Shown here: positions 35,098 through 44,345 of the stretch, in pieces | Position numbering within the stretch: the stretch's first letter is position 1 | Layout of the letters: the number at the start of each line of letters is the position of its first letter | From: Actinomadura pelletieri DSM 43383 | Lineage (GTDB): Bacteria > Actinomycetota > Actinomycetes > Streptosporangiales > Streptosporangiaceae | Reading direction: 5' to 3' | Assembly (NCBI RefSeq): GCF_003634705.1 | Contig: NZ_RBWU01000002.1 | Span: 1,240,001-1,304,000 of the forward strand | Length of the DNA: 64,000 bases | Made by a program: the position numbers and the translations under genes | The notes under the pieces: generated by a model | The model's database searches: none | What the model saw: the letters and a program-made list of their open reading frames with translations, nothing else | What the model was told of the DNA's origin: nothing

Positions 35098-35136
35098 TCC
35101 ATTCGAGGGCACCGGGCGCGCAACAGGAGGACTCCC

Positions 35137-35811
35137 GTGACGGAGACGCGGTCCAGTCTGATCGTCCCGCTGATGAGGGCGCGGGTGCCCGCGGAGATCC
35201 AGCTGGAGTTCCCGCTGCCCCCGGACGAGGAGCCGATCCGCGACCCGTTCGCCGCCGACCTCTACGTCACCTACGCGCTGGAGATCGCCGACGAAAGCGT
35301 GCCGTCCGGCCGCCGGCATGAGCAGGTGGCGCGGCGGCACTGCGACGAACTGGGCGTACCGCCGGACGAGCTGCGCCGCCGCGCGGTGCTCAACCTGCGG
35401 GACCTGCGTCCCGGCCTCGGCCTGAACTGGTATCCGGACGTGCGCGCCGTGACGGTGTCGCTCGGCGGCGGGGACGGGACGGCCGCCGCCCGGCGCACGG
35501 CCTCCCGCGGAACGCTGGAGTCGGGCCTGCTGCTGGACGACGGTTTCCTGGAGAAGCTCGCCCAGGACGTGGAGGGCGACCTCGTCGTCGCCGTCCCCGC
35601 GCGGGACGTGTTCGTCGCGTCCGGTACCGGCCACCCCGACGGTGTCGACAAGCTCCGTTGGACCGTGGCTCAGGTCTGGGCCGGCGACCGCGCCGACCGG
35701 GGGGACACCGGCGTCCCGGCCGACCCGGCGTGGGACGTGCCCGCCGGGAGCCTGCTCACCCACGACCTGCTGGTCCGGCGCGGCGGCGTCTGGGACGTCC
35801 TCCCCTCCTGA
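35137..35811 (+). CDS. DUF1444-like protein
   Basis: 224 aa cytosolic protein of unknown function. LLLDDGFLEKLAQDVEGDLVVAVPARDVFVASGT (positions about 128-161) is the core of the DUF1444/YtpQ family. There are no catalytic motifs. It is preceded by AGGAGG some 10 nt before the GTG. It starts 39 nt after cobQ but may be separately expressed. It ends directly against the convergent glycosyltransferase gene with no gap (stops at 35809-35811 and 35812-35814). Confidence 0.7.
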   Translation: MTETRSSLIVPLMRARVPAEIQLEFPLPPDEEPIRDPFAADLYVTYALEIADESVPSGRRHEQVARRHCDELGVPPDELRRRAVLNLRDLRPGLGLNWYPDVRAVTVSLGGGDGTAAARRTASRGTLESGLLLDDGFLEKLAQDVEGDLVVAVPARDVFVASGTGHPDGVDKLRWTVAQVWAGDRADRGDTGVPADPAWDVPAGSLLTHDLLVRRGGVWDVLPS

Positions 35812-37353
35812 TCACGACAATGTCTTGAGCCGCGGCCACAGCTGAGGCCACGGGGCGCGCTGGCCGCGGCACACCCAGATCGGCTTGCCCTGCTCCTGGT
35901 TGTCGAGGCCGACGCCGTTGTCGACCTGGCCCACGGGACGCACGTCCGTCCAGAACTGACGCAGGTATGACGCGCCCGCGACCGTCTCGGGCCCGACGAC
36001 GACGGCCGGTCCGCCGGTGTCGGGCGGACGCCCGAAGTACCAGTAGCCGTTGTGACCGCTGTAGGCGCGGGGCAGGCCGAGATCGGGCCCGTACCTGTCG
36101 AGCGCGCCGGCCTCGCCGTAGTTGCTCACGACGATCACCGCCTTGGAGCGTTCCTCCGGCGGCAGGGCGGCGTGGACCCGCGCGACCTGCGCGGCGAACC
36201 GCGGCCAGCCGACCGTCTCGGCGGTGTCGGCGTTGACGGCGGGCTGCGGAGTGTCGGCGAGCCGCGCGACGGGATACACGGGCAGGCTGAGCAGGACGGT
36301 CACGACACCGGTGACCGCGTACACCGGGACGGACGCCGCCCACCTCCAGCCGCGCGGCGCGCCGGCGCGCTCGATCTCGACGGCGCCCGCGGCCCACAGT
36401 GCCGCCCAGAGTCCGGCGAGATAGTACGGCTTGCCCGCCGTGATCAGGAACAGAATCGTCAGCAGCACGTACGCGTACCCGAGGAACCGGAACGTCCGCA
36501 GGTGGTCCGACCGGAACATCCGCCACAGCCCGTAGATCCACAGCCAGGAGAGCAGCACTCCGGTCAGCAGGATCTGGAACGGGACGAATCCGGGCCGTCC
36601 CCCGAAGTCGGCCTTTCCGGCGATCGCGTCCGCCATGTCGAGTTGCGGCCAGCCGTGGTCGGCCTGCCACAGCAGCCCGGGGACGAGCCCGGCGACCGCG
36701 ACCAGCGCCGCCGCCGCGAGCATCGGCCGCCGCAGGAACTCGCGCGGTCCCGCCACGAGCAGCCCGGCGACGAGACCGACCAGCAGGAACGCGGCCAGAT
36801 ACTTGACGTTCACCGCCAGTGCCGCCATGGCCCCGACGGCGAGCAGGAGCCGCTGGTCGCGGGTCCGCGCCCAGCGGACCGTGAGCCACACGATCGTCGT
36901 CGACAGCAGCAGGTCGAGCGTCGCCGTGGAGAACAGGTGACCGGCCGAGACGACGAACGGGCACACGGCGTACGCGGCGGCCGTCAGCAGTTGCGCCCGC
37001 CGCCCGCCGCCCATCTCCCGGGCGGTCAGCCCGGCGACCACCACCCCGGCGGCGGAGAACAACGCGGCGGGGACGCGCAGCGCGACGAGCGAGTCGCCGA
37101 AGACGGCCGTGACCGCGCGGGCGAGCAGCGGCACGAGCGGCGGCTGGTCCGGGTACCCCCACGCCGGATGGCGTCCGGCGACCCGGAAGTACAACTCGTC
37201 GCGGTGGTAGCCGTACCGGGCGCTGACGGCCACCAGCAGGATGCCGAGCCCGGCGGCGATCAGCAGTACCGGTCGCCGGGCGAACGCGGGCGGCGAGGAC
37301 GGCGGGACGATCGCGGCGGGATGGTCGGACGCCGCGGAGGCAGGGGCGGACAT
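35812..37353 (-). CDS. GT-C fold glycosyltransferase, family 39 / ArnT-like
   Basis: 513-aa integral membrane protein with about 10 or more TM helices. The acidic pair in the first outside loop (YHRDELYFRVAGRHPAWGYPDQPP) is the hallmark of polyprenyl-phosphate-sugar transferases of the PMT_2/ArnT group, which move a sugar from a lipid carrier to an acceptor outside the membrane. The last 150 residues form a soluble extracellular domain (VVSNYGEAGALDRYGPDLGLPRAYSGHNGYWYFG) often seen in actinomycete members. Single gene, convergent with DUF1444 and divergent from lysE. Confidence 0.82.
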   Translation of the reverse strand: MSAPASAASDHPAAIVPPSSPPAFARRPVLLIAAGLGILLVAVSARYGYHRDELYFRVAGRHPAWGYPDQPPLVPLLARAVTAVFGDSLVALRVPAALFSAAGVVVAGLTAREMGGGRRAQLLTAAAYAVCPFVVSAGHLFSTATLDLLLSTTIVWLTVRWARTRDQRLLLAVGAMAALAVNVKYLAAFLLVGLVAGLLVAGPREFLRRPMLAAAALVAVAGLVPGLLWQADHGWPQLDMADAIAGKADFGGRPGFVPFQILLTGVLLSWLWIYGLWRMFRSDHLRTFRFLGYAYVLLTILFLITAGKPYYLAGLWAALWAAGAVEIERAGAPRGWRWAASVPVYAVTGVVTVLLSLPVYPVARLADTPQPAVNADTAETVGWPRFAAQVARVHAALPPEERSKAVIVVSNYGEAGALDRYGPDLGLPRAYSGHNGYWYFGRPPDTGGPAVVVGPETVAGASYLRQFWTDVRPVGQVDNGVGLDNQEQGKPIWVCRGQRAPWPQLWPRLKTLS

Positions 37354-37499
37354 GCGACCGAACCTATGCCCCCCATGTCCACCAAGTCACGATCTTGGTT
37401 TCGGCCACCCTTGGACAGTGTCCATCCGGGTGAGGGGCCGCGGTCGGGGTTCGGAGAATTCGGTGGGCGGGGCGGGGCGCAACGCGTAATGTCGCGTTC

Positions 37500-38141
37500 A
37501 TGGTGTCGACCGATCAGTTGCTGGGATTCTCGGCGATGGCGTTGGCCATCATCATCATTCCGGGCCCGTCCGTACTGTTCGTCGTCGGACGGGCGCTGGC
37601 GCACGGTCGTCGCACCGCGCTCGCCGGTGTCGTCGGCGGGGTGCTCGCCGCGCTCGTGCTGACCGTGGCCGTCGCGGTCGGCGTCGGCTCGATCGTGGAA
37701 CGCTCCGCCGTCGTCTTCACCACCCTGAAGATCGTCGGCGCCGTCTACATCGTGTACCTCGGGGTGCAGGCCATCCGGCACCGCAGGTCCCTGCAGGAGA
37801 CGATCGGCGCGGACGAGCGAAGCCACGGCGGCGACCTGCGGGCCCTCGCGCAGGGCTTCGTGGTGGGCGTCACGAACCCGAAGACGACCGTGTTCTTCGC
37901 GGCCGTCCTTCCGCAGTTCGTCGTCCGGGAGCACGGGCACGTCGCCCTGCAGATGATGGTGTTCGGGCTGATCTTCGCGGTGATCGCGCTGCTGAGCGAC
38001 AGCGTCTGGGGCCTCGCCGCGGGAACGGCCCGGGACTGGTTCGCCCGCTCGCCCCGCCGTCTCGCCGCGATCGGCGGCACCGGTGGGCTGATGATGATCG
38101 GTCTCGGCGTCACCGTCGCGACGACCGGCCGCAAGGACTAG
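37500..38141 (+). CDS. LysE/RhtB family exporter
   Basis: 213 aa with six hydrophobic segments. The N-terminal IIIIPGPSVLFVVGRALAHG carries the family PGPx3 motif, and GFVVGVTNPKTTVFFAAVLPQF the central NPK motif. Members export amino acids such as lysine, threonine or homoserine lactone by proton antiport. It is convergent with the kinase gene, 17 nt away. Substrate not predictable. Confidence 0.88.
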   Translation: MVSTDQLLGFSAMALAIIIIPGPSVLFVVGRALAHGRRTALAGVVGGVLAALVLTVAVAVGVGSIVERSAVVFTTLKIVGAVYIVYLGVQAIRHRRSLQETIGADERSHGGDLRALAQGFVVGVTNPKTTVFFAAVLPQFVVREHGHVALQMMVFGLIFAVIALLSDSVWGLAAGTARDWFARSPRRLAAIGGTGGLMMIGLGVTVATTGRKD

Positions 38142-38158
38142 CCGCGTCCGGACGGATG

Positions 38159-39853
38159 TCAGACGGAGCAGAGGGCGAAGTCGTCGAACGTCGCACGCGG
38201 ATACCCGGCGGTGCCGTTCTCGGGACGGCGCAGGATCAGACCGCTGGCTCCGGGGGCGCCGTTCGGGGCGGCGGCGGAGGCCTGCGTGACGGGCTCGCCG
38301 TTCACCCACATGCCGAGCCGCACGCTCGACCCGTCCGCCACGCACGCGGCCTGGATCCTGTTGTCGCCGTCGGCGAGGTCGGTCGCCATCCCCGCGGCCA
38401 GCTCCGTCACCTTGGGGCCGTCGAGGACGGCGATGCGGGCACGGCCGTCCGCGTGGAGCAGGAACGCGAAACCGGAGTCACGCCCACGGCAGAAGACCCC
38501 GGCCTCACCGTCCTCGGATTCGACCTTCACATCGATCAGCTGGGACGCGGGCATCGCGGAGACGGGCGCGTCGACGAGGGTCGCGGTCGTCGTCGGGAGA
38601 ACGTTCAGCACGTACTTCTTGTCCTCATAGCCCGCGTCGGAGGCGGCGGTGGCGGCCGTCTTCCAGCCCGACTCCTCCCGGTCGAAGTCGTCGTCGACGA
38701 GCTTCCGTTCGACCTCGGGAGGCCGCCGGGCGAAGGAGTCGACGGCCCCGGTGGTCGTGGCGCCGTCCGGTGCGCCGTTCTCTCCCATCACGTCGAACGC
38801 GGGCATCATGACCGCGATACCGGCGGCGAGCGCCACGGCGGCGACGGGCAGCCGCCACCAGCGTTTGCCGTGGACCGTCGAGACGGGACCGGTCGGTGGC
38901 GGCGCGCCCATCTGCCTAGTCGGCGGAACCGAGTCGACGGTGCTCCGCGGCGTCTCCACCGGCGGCCCCTGGGGACGCGCCTCCCGCTCGGGCTTCTCGT
39001 TCCGGAGTGCCAACGTCGGTGCGGAGGCCGGTGCCGAGGGTGGTGTCTCATCGCCGGTCAGTGCCTGAATCAGCTGCCTGACCGGGGGACGTTCCGCCGG
39101 ATCCTTCGCCAGCGACCGCGCGACGAGGTCGTACACGGACGGGTCGAGGCCGTCCAGGTCGGGATCGGCGGACGTCACCCGGTTGATGACCTCCGGGAGC
39201 GTCGCGCCGGGGAACGGGACGCGTCCCGTCCCCGCGTAGGCGACGACACAGCCCCAGGAGAACACGTCCGCGGCGGGCGTGACCTCCCGGCCGTGCATCA
39301 GCTCGGGCGCCATGAAGGCGGGGGTGCCGATGAACTGGCCGGTGCGGGTCGGGCCGTCGGGGGCGTCGAGGGCGCGGGCGATGCCGAAGTCGATGACGCG
39401 GGGGCCGGTGGACGACAGCAGCACGTTGGACGGTTTGAGGTCGCGGTGCACGATCCCGGCGCCGTGGACAGCGCTCAGCGCGGTCGCGACGTTGACGGCG
39501 AACGCCTCCAGATCGCCACCGCGCAGCGGGCCGTGCCGCTTGACGGCGTCGTCCAGGGACGGGCCCGCCACGTACTCGGTCACCACGTACAGCGGCTCGC
39601 CGTCCAGCCGGGCGTCCAGGACGGCGGCCGTGCAGAACCGGCTCACCTGCCGCGCCGCCGTCACCTCGCGGCGGAACCGCTCGTGGAACGCCTCGTCGTC
39701 GGCGAGCTCCGCGTTGATGACCTTGACCGCGACCTGGCGGCCGGTGTCGTCCTCGCCGAGGTACACGGTGCCCATGCCGCCGCGGCCCAGCCTGCCGGTG
39801 AGGCGGTACGGGCCGAGCCGCCTCGGGTCACGGTCGCGAAGTGGGGCCTGCAT
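38159..39853 (-). CDS. membrane Ser/Thr protein kinase (first of three paralogues)
   Basis: 564 aa. The kinase domain is at about 14-275 with a Gly loop GRLGRGGMGTVYLG, Lys44, HRDLKPSN with catalytic Asp138, DFG Asp155 and MAPEL; all are intact. A Pro-rich juxtamembrane region is followed by a TM helix at about 350-370 (WWRLPVAAVALAAGIAVMM) and an extracellular domain of about 180 residues (RDSGFAFLLHADGRARIAVLDG, LRRPENGTAGYP). Start ATG 39853 has GGGAG 8 nt before it; the frame stays open upstream. It is divergent from the alpha/beta hydrolase. It shares a 63-nt identical block with the kinases at 41104 and 42921. Confidence 0.9.
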   Translation of the reverse strand: MQAPLRDRDPRRLGPYRLTGRLGRGGMGTVYLGEDDTGRQVAVKVINAELADDEAFHERFRREVTAARQVSRFCTAAVLDARLDGEPLYVVTEYVAGPSLDDAVKRHGPLRGGDLEAFAVNVATALSAVHGAGIVHRDLKPSNVLLSSTGPRVIDFGIARALDAPDGPTRTGQFIGTPAFMAPELMHGREVTPAADVFSWGCVVAYAGTGRVPFPGATLPEVINRVTSADPDLDGLDPSVYDLVARSLAKDPAERPPVRQLIQALTGDETPPSAPASAPTLALRNEKPEREARPQGPPVETPRSTVDSVPPTRQMGAPPPTGPVSTVHGKRWWRLPVAAVALAAGIAVMMPAFDVMGENGAPDGATTTGAVDSFARRPPEVERKLVDDDFDREESGWKTAATAASDAGYEDKKYVLNVLPTTTATLVDAPVSAMPASQLIDVKVESEDGEAGVFCRGRDSGFAFLLHADGRARIAVLDGPKVTELAAGMATDLADGDNRIQAACVADGSSVRLGMWVNGEPVTQASAAAPNGAPGASGLILRRPENGTAGYPRATFDDFALCSV

Positions 39854-39982
39854 GGCTCGACTCCCGGGGGCCGGAGGGCACTGCCGTTTCAGTCTGACGT
39901 ACGGTTCACTCATTTCGATGCGCGAACCAGGGCGAGAAGTTCGCCCGATCTAGTGGAGTTCGTGGAATTTGGGGGAGACGGC

Positions 39983-40936
39983 GTGGACGTGACGACCGAT
40001 GTGCTCGGCCCCGGGTACGAGGCGATCGAACTGCCGATGGGCCGGGACGCCGAGGGTGAGGTGGTCGCGACGCTCGTGCGGCGGCGCCGTACCGATCCGT
40101 CGCGCCGGGCGGTCCTGTACCTGCACGGGTTCGTCGACTACTTCTTCCAGCGGCACCTGGCCGACTTCTACGTGAAGCTCGGTTTCGACTTCTACGCGCT
40201 GGACCTGCGCAAGTACGGTCGGTCGCTGCGCCCGCACCAGACGCCCAACTACATCGAAAGCCTGTCGGACTACTTCCCGGAGATCGACGAGGCCGTCCGG
40301 ATCGTCCGGGACGTGGACGGACACGACACGCTCCTGCTGAACGGCCACTCGACCGGCGGGCTCATCGCCGCCCTGTGGGCCGACACGACGAAGGAACGCG
40401 GCCTGGTCGACGGCCTCTTCCTCAACAGCCCGTTCCTCGACATCGCGGAACCGCTGGTCATGCGCAAACTCGGCGCGGGCCTGGCGAGGGCCCTGCGGCC
40501 GGGATTCCCGAAGGCGAAGCTTCCGGCGGGGGTGTCCGACCGGTATCCGCGGAGCATCCACCGCGACCACGAGGGCGAATGGGACTTCGACCTCGGATGG
40601 AAACCGATCCTCGGTTTCCCGGTCCGCGCGGCGTGGCTGGCGGCCGTGCGGCGCGGGCAGCTCCGGTTGCACCGGGGCCTGGACGTCGACGTGCCCGTGC
40701 TGGTGATGGCGTCCAGACGAAGCGTCCGGCCCACCCGCAAGGCGCTGGACGTGACCGGGGCCGACGCCGTTCTGGACGTGGAGCACATGGCGCGGTGGGC
40801 GCCCAGGATCGGGCGGCACGTCACACTCGTCCGCATCGACGGCGGCCTGCACGACCTGGTGCTGTCACCCGAACCGGTCCGCGGACAGGTGTTCGCCGAA
40901 CTGACCCGCTGGACGAACGCCTACCTGCTGTGTTGA
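39983..40936 (+). CDS. alpha/beta hydrolase (serine aminopeptidase S33 / monoacylglycerol-lipase-like)
   Basis: 317 aa. LYLHGFVDYFF gives the oxyanion loop; the nucleophile is the Ser in NGHSTGGLIAAL; the His is in DGGLHDLVLS near the C-terminus. FALDLRKYGRSLRPHQ matches the lysophospholipase-type group. The substrate is unknown, likely an ester or lipid. GTG 39983 with GGGGGAG 6 nt before it fixes the start; a much longer open frame runs upstream, antisense to the kinase. The stop TGA lies inside the first bases of a repeat element (40934 on), so the repeat abuts the end of the gene. Confidence 0.82.
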   Translation: MDVTTDVLGPGYEAIELPMGRDAEGEVVATLVRRRRTDPSRRAVLYLHGFVDYFFQRHLADFYVKLGFDFYALDLRKYGRSLRPHQTPNYIESLSDYFPEIDEAVRIVRDVDGHDTLLLNGHSTGGLIAALWADTTKERGLVDGLFLNSPFLDIAEPLVMRKLGAGLARALRPGFPKAKLPAGVSDRYPRSIHRDHEGEWDFDLGWKPILGFPVRAAWLAAVRRGQLRLHRGLDVDVPVLVMASRRSVRPTRKALDVTGADAVLDVEHMARWAPRIGRHVTLVRIDGGLHDLVLSPEPVRGQVFAELTRWTNAYLLC

Positions 40937-41090
40937 TTGCAGGCGTGTTTATTGCAGGCCCGGCCCACTGCCTTGCGGCTCGCTGCGTGACCGGGCCTGT
41001 GCGGACGCGCATCGCTTCGCGATCTGAACGGTTTGCTTGCCTTCGGCGTTGCGCCGGGCGGGTCACGCGTTCGTGTGCGGGCTGAGGCCG
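40934..41090. repeat. diverged single copy of the 160-nt repeat
   Basis: From TTGATTGCAG (40933-40942) and a second ATTGCAG at 40951, this stretch follows the tandem units at 50414-50887: CGGCCCACT, GCGGCTCGCTGCGTGACC, GCATCGCTTCGCGATC, GCCTTCGGCGTTGC, GCCGGGCGGGT-ACGCGTTCG-GTGCGGGCTGAGG. It is clearly diverged in the middle. It fills the gap between the hydrolase and the convergent second kinase. Confidence 0.75.
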
Positions 41091-41103
41091 GTTCGTGCAG
41101 GTT

Positions 41104-42828
41104 CTAGTCGAGGATCTTCGACATGTCGAAGTCGTCGAAGTGGACGTTCACCGCCTGGGTCTCGTTGCCGCCCTGCTGGATCTCCATTCCGACCCAGCCG
41201 TTGCCCAGCGGCTGGTCGGTGTCGGTGACGTCGATGACCTGTTCGCCGTTCACCCAGAGCCGGAGCCTGACCCGCTTGCCGTCGTCCTGACCCGCGCAGG
41301 CGATCTGAATCTTGTTCGCGCCCCCGGCGTCGAAGCCGGGAACGGAGTCGGGGGCGGCGAGTTCCTTGCTGCCGCGGTCCCCGTTGACCTTGCGGAGCAC
41401 CGCGCCCTTGCCGTCGCTGCGGACCAGGAACAGGTACTGGGTGATGACGTTGCGGTTGTTGTTTCCGCGGCACAGCATCCCGAACCGGGCGTCGGCGGGC
41501 CCCTCCGCGACGGTCGCCGTCACGGTCGCCAGCACCGGGTCGGGGAAGGCGCTCACATCCTTCTTCGGCACCCACCGGGTGACGGACTTGAGGTACCGGC
41601 TGGTCTTCATCGAGTACTTGCCGTCACGGTAGCCGTAGTCGTCGCCGAAGCTGTCCCAGCCGGACTGGTCGTTGGCGAAGTCGTCGCTGAACGTCGTCGC
41701 CAGGTTCTCGGGCGGGCCGTCCGAACGCAGCACGGTGAACGCGACGACGGCGAGGACGGCTAGCGCCGCGACGGCCGCGCCGGCGATGAGCAGCGGGCGG
41801 CGCGGCCCGTTCCGTCCGCCGGGCGCGGGACGGGCGGAGTCGCTGCGCGTGACGTCGGTGCCTCGCGTCGGCGTGGGCTCCGGCCGGGGCGTGCCCCGCG
41901 TGGGCGGTCCGGTCCGTGCCTGTACGGTCGGGTCGGTCGTGGTGCCGTGCCAGCCCGCCTGGACGGTCTGGGCCAGTGTCGCCGGGTCGGCCTTCTCACC
42001 GCCGCCGACCAACCGCCCGAGGAGGTCCTGGACGGACGGCCGCTTGCGTGGATCCTTGTCGAGCGCGGCGGCGACCACGTCGCGCAGGTCGGGGTCGAGG
42101 CCGTCCAGCCGCGGTTCGTCGTGCGCGACCCGGTAGAAGATCTCCGGGACGGTGTTGCCCGCGAACGGCGCGCTGCCCGTCCCGGCGTAGGCGACGACGC
42201 AGCCCCAGGAGAACACGTCCGACGCGGGTGTGACCTGCTCGCCGCGCAGCAGTTCGGGCGGCAGGTAGTTCGGCGTGCCGACGAACTGGCCGGTGCGGGT
42301 GGGGCCGTCGGCGGCGTCGAGGGCGCGGGCGATGCCGAAGTCGATGACGCGGGGGCCGGTGGACGACAGCAGCACGTTCGCGGGCTTCAGATCGCGGTGC
42401 ACGATCCCGGCGCCATGGATGGCGGCGAGGGCGGTGGCGACGCCGACCGCGACGCCCTCCAGGTCGGAGCCGGGCAGCGGGCCGCGGTCCGCGACCGCCC
42501 GCTCCAGGCTCGGACCCTCGATGTACTCGGTGACGACGTACAGCGGGTCGTCGTCGAGTTCGGCGTCCAGCACGGGCGCGGTGCAGAACCGGCGGACCTG
42601 CCGGGCCGCCGTCACCTCACGGCGGAACCGGTCGCAGAACGCCGCCTCCCCGGCCAGCTCCCGGTTGATCACCTTGACGGCGACCCGGCGGGTGCCGGTG
42701 CGGTCCTCGCCGAGATAGACCGTCCCCATGCCGCCGCGGCCGAGCCTGCCGACGATCCGGTAGCGGCCGAGTTCGGTGGGATCCTCGGGGCGCAGGGCCT
42801 CGCCGTTCTCTCCTGCATGGGTGGTCAT
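41104..42828 (-). CDS. membrane Ser/Thr protein kinase (second paralogue)
   Basis: 574 aa. The kinase domain is at about 20-290: GRLGRGGMGTVYLG, Lys52, HRDLKPAN with Asp146, DFG, and PPELL in place of APE. A Thr/Pro-rich juxtamembrane region is followed by a TM helix at about 345-365 (LLIAGAAVAALAVLAVVAF) and an extracellular domain with FLVRSDGKGAVLRKVNGD, RLRLWVNGEQVIDVTDTD and HFDDFDMSKI. This resembles a LamG/concanavalin-like ectodomain, homologous in outline to the first kinase. Start ATG 42828. It is close downstream (92 nt) of the third kinase on the same strand. Confidence 0.9.
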   Translation of the reverse strand: MTTHAGENGEALRPEDPTELGRYRIVGRLGRGGMGTVYLGEDRTGTRRVAVKVINRELAGEAAFCDRFRREVTAARQVRRFCTAPVLDAELDDDPLYVVTEYIEGPSLERAVADRGPLPGSDLEGVAVGVATALAAIHGAGIVHRDLKPANVLLSSTGPRVIDFGIARALDAADGPTRTGQFVGTPNYLPPELLRGEQVTPASDVFSWGCVVAYAGTGSAPFAGNTVPEIFYRVAHDEPRLDGLDPDLRDVVAAALDKDPRKRPSVQDLLGRLVGGGEKADPATLAQTVQAGWHGTTTDPTVQARTGPPTRGTPRPEPTPTRGTDVTRSDSARPAPGGRNGPRRPLLIAGAAVAALAVLAVVAFTVLRSDGPPENLATTFSDDFANDQSGWDSFGDDYGYRDGKYSMKTSRYLKSVTRWVPKKDVSAFPDPVLATVTATVAEGPADARFGMLCRGNNNRNVITQYLFLVRSDGKGAVLRKVNGDRGSKELAAPDSVPGFDAGGANKIQIACAGQDDGKRVRLRLWVNGEQVIDVTDTDQPLGNGWVGMEIQQGGNETQAVNVHFDDFDMSKILD

Positions 42829-42920
42829 CGTGGTCCTGAACTGGATATGGGGGGTCGTTTCCGGAAAACCCTAGTGGGCCGCGCCGTTTCCTCGAACGAA
42901 GCCTTGGACGTACGAAACGG

Positions 42921-44273
42921 TCAACGCGTTCGGCGTGCCCGCGGAAGAGTCCGGAACGGCGGGAGCGTCTCGCCGGTGAGTCCGAACGCGTAGGCGATGA
43001 CGCGGCCCGACCAGCGCTGGCAGCCGACGACCAGCCGGTACAGCGTCCGCGGATAGCGGCCGGTGAACGGGATGAGCAGCCAGCTCACCGGCATGGCGAC
43101 CACCAGGAACGCGAACATCCCCATCATCACGAACAGGTGCGGGAGGACCAGAACGCCCCTGAGCAGGGTGAACCAGCGTCGCGGGCCCTGCCATTCGGTC
43201 GGGTACGGCAGGTCGACCACGACGGTGTCGGCGTCCGCGGCGGGTTCGCGCCGGGCGAGGGAGGCGGCGGGACGGGTCGGCTCCGCCGTGGGAGCGTTCC
43301 GCCCGTTCCGGTTGATCGTTCCGTTCGACCGGTTCGTCCGGTTGGGCTCGGGGGTGGGTCGAGGGGGCGGGACGTTCGCGTCGTTGCTCGACGCGGTGTT
43401 CGGCAGGGGGCCCTGCCAGGTCGCCGAGAGCGCCTCCAGGGCGTGCTCGGGGCTCTCCTGACCGACGAGGCGGGTGAGGATCTGCCGGGCGGTCGGCCGT
43501 TTGCGCGGGTCCTTGCCGAGGGCGGCGGCGACGATGTCGCGCAGTCGCGGGTCGAGGCCGTCGAGGTCGGGCTCGTCGTTGCCGATGCGGTGGAACGTCT
43601 CCGCGACCGTCTTGCCCTGGAACGGTGGATGGCCCGTTCCCGCGTAGACGACGACGCAGCCCCACGAGAACACGTCCGACGCCTGCTCGACGGGTTCGCC
43701 GCGCAGTACCTCCGGCGCGATGTAGGCCGGGGTCCCGACGAACTGGCCGGTGCGGGTGGGGCCGTTCGGGTTGTCGAGGGCGCGGGCGATGCCGAAGTCG
43801 ATGACGCGGGGGCCGGTGGACGACAGCAGCACGTTCGCGGGTTTCAGGTCGCGGTGGACGATCCCGGCGCCGTGGATGGCGGCGAGGGCGGTGGCGACAC
43901 CGACCGCGACGCCCTCCAGGTCGGAGCCGGGCAGCGGCCCCTTGGCGTGGACGGCGCTCTCCAGGCTCGGCCCGTCGATGTACTCGGTGACGATGTACGG
44001 CGGATCCTGGTCAAGCCCGGCATCCAGCACAGGAGCGGTACAAAAACGATGAACGCGACGGGCCGCGGTCACCTCGCGGCGGAAGCGGGCGAGGAACGCC
44101 GCCTCCCCGGCGAGGTCCCGGTTGATGACCTTGACGGCGACACGGCGGCCGTCGGGCTCCGCGCCCAGGTAGACCGTTCCCATGCCACCACGGCCGAGAC
44201 GTCCGAGCAGGCGGTAGGGCCCGAGAACACGTGGTTCGTCCTGCTCCAGGGGTTCGGCGGCGTATGTGGTCAT
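42921..44273 (-). CDS. Ser/Thr protein kinase fused to a DUF4389-like membrane domain
   Basis: 450 aa. The kinase domain is at about 18-285 with Lys48, Asp142 in HRDLKPAN, DFG and APEVL intact. After a linker (about 290-360) the C-terminus is not an ectodomain but a membrane module: WFTLLRGVLVLPHLFVMMG, VVAMPVSWLLIPFTGRYPRTLYRL, and WSGRVIAYAFGLTGETLPPF. This pattern (PH-x-F/Y... FTGRYP... GLT..PPF) is that of DUF4389 proteins. The kinase part is nearly the same as the second kinase at nucleotide level in places. Start ATG 44273 with GGAGAC upstream. Confidence 0.87.
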   Translation of the reverse strand: MTTYAAEPLEQDEPRVLGPYRLLGRLGRGGMGTVYLGAEPDGRRVAVKVINRDLAGEAAFLARFRREVTAARRVHRFCTAPVLDAGLDQDPPYIVTEYIDGPSLESAVHAKGPLPGSDLEGVAVGVATALAAIHGAGIVHRDLKPANVLLSSTGPRVIDFGIARALDNPNGPTRTGQFVGTPAYIAPEVLRGEPVEQASDVFSWGCVVVYAGTGHPPFQGKTVAETFHRIGNDEPDLDGLDPRLRDIVAAALGKDPRKRPTARQILTRLVGQESPEHALEALSATWQGPLPNTASSNDANVPPPRPTPEPNRTNRSNGTINRNGRNAPTAEPTRPAASLARREPAADADTVVVDLPYPTEWQGPRRWFTLLRGVLVLPHLFVMMGMFAFLVVAMPVSWLLIPFTGRYPRTLYRLVVGCQRWSGRVIAYAFGLTGETLPPFRTLPRARRTR

Positions 44274-44345
44274 GGCGGGCGGTCTCCTCGAAGATCGTCT
44301 ATTCCGAGGCCAGCCTAAGGGAGTCGGCGCGTCCCGACTGCCGGG

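Noticed and set aside
33076..35763. 895-codon minus-strand frame over cobD, cobQ and the DUF1444 gene
   Set aside because: Composition is Pro/Arg/His-rich and it lies opposite three well-supported genes; it is a GC artefact.
38156..39982. N-terminal 600 codons of the long plus-strand frame ending at 40936
   Set aside because: Antisense to the first kinase; the real hydrolase begins at GTG 39983 with a good ribosome site.
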